Positions 17,634 to 20,658 of a stretch of DNA of 20,658 nt are shown here, piece after piece. Numbering within the stretch: position 1 is the first letter of the stretch; the number at the start of each line of letters is the position of its first letter. The position numbers were made by a program, and so were the translations under genes. The notes beneath the pieces were generated by a model that saw nothing but the letters and a program-made list of their open reading frames with translations, was not told the DNA's origin and searched no databases. This DNA comes from Spirogloea muscicola (taxonomy: Eukaryota > Streptophyta > Zygnematophyceae > Spirogloeales > Spirogloeaceae). The stretch is taken from NCBI GenBank assembly GCA_009602725.1, contig WELB01000036.1:346606-367263 (forward strand). Reading direction: 5' to 3'.

Positions 17634-20600
17634 TCAGTGGCTGGCAATAAGGGAATCTGGGGGTACCAGGACATCAAAGTCGCTCAAAGTCCACTCCACC
17701 GTCTGAGCACTTGGGCTGATGAAAATTTCAGTACCAACGTCCAACGAGGGCCACACCCTCTTGGCAGGCGGGCTGCCCGGGTCCTGCACATGTGACTGGC
17801 TCACACGATGAGAAGGCAAACCACCTCACCAACAGTGTACAGCTCTGGGAGCAGCAAACACAGTTGCCTTAGCTAAAGTCTAAGTTGGAGAGTAGCCTGA
17901 CCCACAAGACCACCCAATAAAGAGTAAGCAAGCCAGTAGCATTACATACTACTGGTTTGCAAAGACACGCATCAGACACTCGGGGTTCGAGCCACCAGCC
18001 TGATAGTAGTTGAGCCTTGCTGACAAAGCCCCTGCGTCTAGCTCCCAAGTCCTTGGATCGCCGATCCAGCCCTCACCAGCTGTCGAAGGGAAACCATGAG
18101 GAGCCCACTCAGGGTGGGGCACCAGCTGCATGAGCTCCTGCACGCTTGCAGGGCCAATGTGGTCAACTTGTGAAGGAGAAGTTGGTCTGCAATGTTGAAT
18201 GCTCGCGAGACGACTTAGCAAGGACACAGGGCACGACACGCTTTGAACATGTCAAGGCTGACAACCTGAGACCGGCATGGCAAGACCAGGCAAGCACTAA
18301 ACAGGAGCCGGGTGCTCAATCAGGCTATCCAGTGAACTCCTTAAGTGTCAAATGTTAGGACCATAGACCAAGACCATCCAGAAAATTGAGGCTCCAATTT
18401 TGTCAATCTGCTATTAAAAAAGGCCTAGCTTATGCTTCATGACACTCACTTATTGTACCTGTGGTTGAGGGTTGCTGAAAGGATCACAGCCTCCAAACGG
18501 TTGCTCTGCATGTCGAGCATTAGAAGGTCCACAATAGTAGTGATATGCTGAATAGGGGTACCGCTCAATATCAGACCTGTGGACCTGAGTACCATTCACA
18601 AAAGTGTGGTATGGAGGGCACATGTGCAGTGTCCACCTCGAGCACCAAGCGCTCACTTCCGGGTTGATGATCATCTCCGCATACCGAGTCACATCTGTGG
18701 TCACATTCCCGTCACAGGCCCTTCCGTCGTTCTTCCAGCAGCCGCCCAGGTCGATGAGATAGAATTGACTCTTGGGGCCTCCTCCCCGTGTCACATTGAG
18801 CGCGAGCCGCACCCGGAAATCCGGACTGACTGGCACCTGCAGAGAGAGAGTGAAAGCACGTAATCGGCATGACCTCCAAGGAGCACTCTGTGCGCTGCAT
18901 CATCGCCAGTCGGCGAGGGCACTTGACATTGGGACCCATTATCAGGCACAAGCTAAGTCCTTGTCTGTGTGGGCTTGTGGCACACCACCAGTACCTTGCG
19001 CATGAGGCCCCTGGAGTCCCAAGGCTTGCCTCCCGAGACCCCAGAAGTCGCATCAGCACGGAGGTACAACATCAGCCAGGGGTACTTGGTCGAGACATCC
19101 AGCTGGTGCCGGAACGTCCAGCTGCCGCTGTCGGGATCCTTCTCCCACTCCACGGAGAAGAACGACATATCGTCACCGCCTGAGCCTGCTCTGAGTGAGT
19201 CTGGGTGTGTGATGTCATACGTGCCGCTGAAGCCGCCCTTGATGCCAATGACCGAGCTGTCCGTCGACCCATTGGGATGACGGCCATGCTGTGGCTCCGA
19301 CCACTGGTGCTTGACAATGGGCTGGTTCATGCAGCCGGGCCCGAAGCAGGGGAACTCGTTCGGCGCCCATGGCCCGGGCGCGCAGCCTCCGGAGGCGCTC
19401 GAGCAGGACGCTCGGCGGCTCCTGAAGGAGCGTGCAGGCATGACGTACGACAGCCTTTCAGCACTTCCGCTCGCTGTGCTGAGCCTGGCCTTCGTGTAGT
19501 CACCCCGGAAGCGCGTACTTTGGTGCTCACGTCCATAGCCATACCTCCCCTGCCCGTCCGCAGCCTGCGCTGTGTGTGGACAGAACCCCCATCCCGGATT
19601 GAAGTTGCCGTTCTTCAGCATGATCATCCAGAAGTGCCAGGGGAGCTGCTGCTCGTCATCCTCCTCTGTCACCTCGCACAGCGAGGCGAGGTAGTGCTCC
19701 TGCGGCCTCGTGCACAGCATTGTTCAGCTTCTGGCAGGCTCCTCACTGCCAGGCTGATAGCATCAATGACATATTGCGCAAGCCCTACCCAACGTGGCAC
19801 ATGTCTAAGACAGCCGCCAAGCTACAGAGCAGAGAGCCTCAGTATCAAAGTTTTTGGATGGTATGTGTTGTTGTTGTTGATCACGGGGCCAGAGCCCTGA
19901 CAGCAATCTGCTCATCATCGGCAGGCCCTGCTAAACCATCAGGCTGTACTAATGTCATCCTAAGGCTCATGTTTAATGGTAAGGGCTCTCACACCTTCTG
20001 CATTGCATAGTCATCCGGATTGCTGGCATTCCCGTAGGCTGCCGCCGATGCCGCCGGGAAGTGGTCGCCGAATCTCAGCCAGTTGTCCTCATCGGTCACG
20101 AGGTTGCCCACCGTGCAACCTGAGGTCCTTTCGAGCCAGAAGCCGCGCGTTCACAGGACATTGCCATCACCTGAGAATTTCGTTGAGCTGCAACGAAGCG
20201 CAAGCCTTGTGCTATGCACCGTTCGATACGAGGCCAAGGCGTGCATGCCATCAACAGGCTCAGTGGCTGCTTGGCTGCACCAGGCCGCTAAAGGCAGGTC
20301 CTTCCAGGAGCACCGTGGAAGGACTCAATGGCTTGACGTCAAGGCTAGCTGAGCGCAGCAAGCGGCGGCCCTCCAGCTCGACTCCCAGCGGCAGCCGCAA
20401 GTACCTGTCGTGTTGGCGGCGGCCGCGCCGTCGGGGCACTGGAGGTCGGCGCAGTCGGCCCAGCGCGGGCTGTCGAGCTGTGTCTCTGCGGGCGTCTGCT
20501 GCGGGCCGGCCTTGTTGCAGAAGTTCCAGCCCTCCATGGCCACCCGGAGCCGGCGGCTGCGCATCCCCGCGTCGCCGAGCGCGCTGACGTACTTGCCGCC

Positions 20601-20658
20601 CCCGGCGGCCACGGCGAGGCGCCCGGGCACGCGCCCGACTGGCAGTCCCGCCGCCGCC
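17634..20658 (-). CDS. Plant DUF7705-like secreted protein, 5' end outside the window
   Basis: Seven exons on minus: >20658-20405, 20119-19995, 19699-19545, 19421-18995, 18836-18459, 18137-18000, 17783-17634 (stop TGA). All phases agree. Segments recognised from land-plant homologues, in order: AMEGWNFCN, DSPRWADCADL, DNWLRFGDHFP, YLASLCEV, HFWMIMLKNGNF, FPCFGPGCMNQP, KYPWLMLYLRADATSG, GGGPKSQFYLIDLGGCWKN, VTTDVTRYAEMIINPE, YSAYHYYC, GWIGDPRTWELD, LDVGTEIFIS and EWTLSDFDV. The plant family is, from memory, catalogued as DUF7705; its members carry signal peptides and many cysteines but have no assigned activity. The signal peptide would be encoded to the right of this window. A serine/cysteine-rich piece around 19421-19360, just before FPCFG, looks longer than in plants. 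The last intron (17999-17784) requires a GC donor (CAG/GCTGGT), since no GT donor fits the phase. Convergent with the FAS1-GT29-like gene. Confidence 0.92.

Overview
This window reads as nuclear DNA from a green alga (Viridiplantae, probably a chlorophyte). The reasons are: every recognisable gene is split into many short exons with GT-AG or GC-AG borders; one protein is a close relative of a land-plant family (DUF7705-like); one gene encodes a DusA-type tRNA dihydrouridine synthase with a transit-peptide-like leader; and the first exons and promoters are extremely GC-rich (two of them contain an N) while downstream exons and introns are near 50% GC. I cannot name the species. Because the genes are intron-rich, I rebuilt them exon by exon. 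Exon borders were accepted only when the reading phases matched and the joined protein was continuous with a known family.

Layout, left to right: (1) a GC-rich 5' region; (2) a Bud20/ZNF593-like C2H2 zinc-finger gene on + (613-1806), whose first intron has the marks of a minor-spliceosome AT-AC intron; (3) a convergent gene on - (2470-5483) for a type II membrane protein resembling GT23-type fucosyltransferases; (4) a divergent, GC-rich promoter region; (5) a complete 12-exon dusA-like gene on + (6116-10527); (6) about 1.8 kb with no recognised gene; (7) a large gene on + (12336-16782) that appears to join a membrane anchor, a fasciclin (FAS1) domain, an acidic linker, a half-EGF motif and a GT29 sialyltransferase-like domain in one polypeptide, with a C-terminal extension interrupted by one in-frame TAA; (8) a convergent seven-exon gene on - (17634 to beyond the right edge) for the plant DUF7705-like protein.

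Three of the five genes (GT23-like, FAS1-EGF-GT29, DUF7705-like) encode proteins expected in the secretory pathway or outside the cell, so the window may hold a loose group of cell-surface or cell-wall glycan genes. Genes in green algae are not usually organised by function, so this may be chance. The other two (ribosome assembly, tRNA modification) are housekeeping genes.

The strongest unusual observations are the AT-AC intron, because well-studied chlorophytes are to my knowledge regarded as lacking the minor spliceosome, and the FAS1-EGF-GT29 domain architecture, in which the usual catalytic histidine of sialylmotif VS appears to be replaced.
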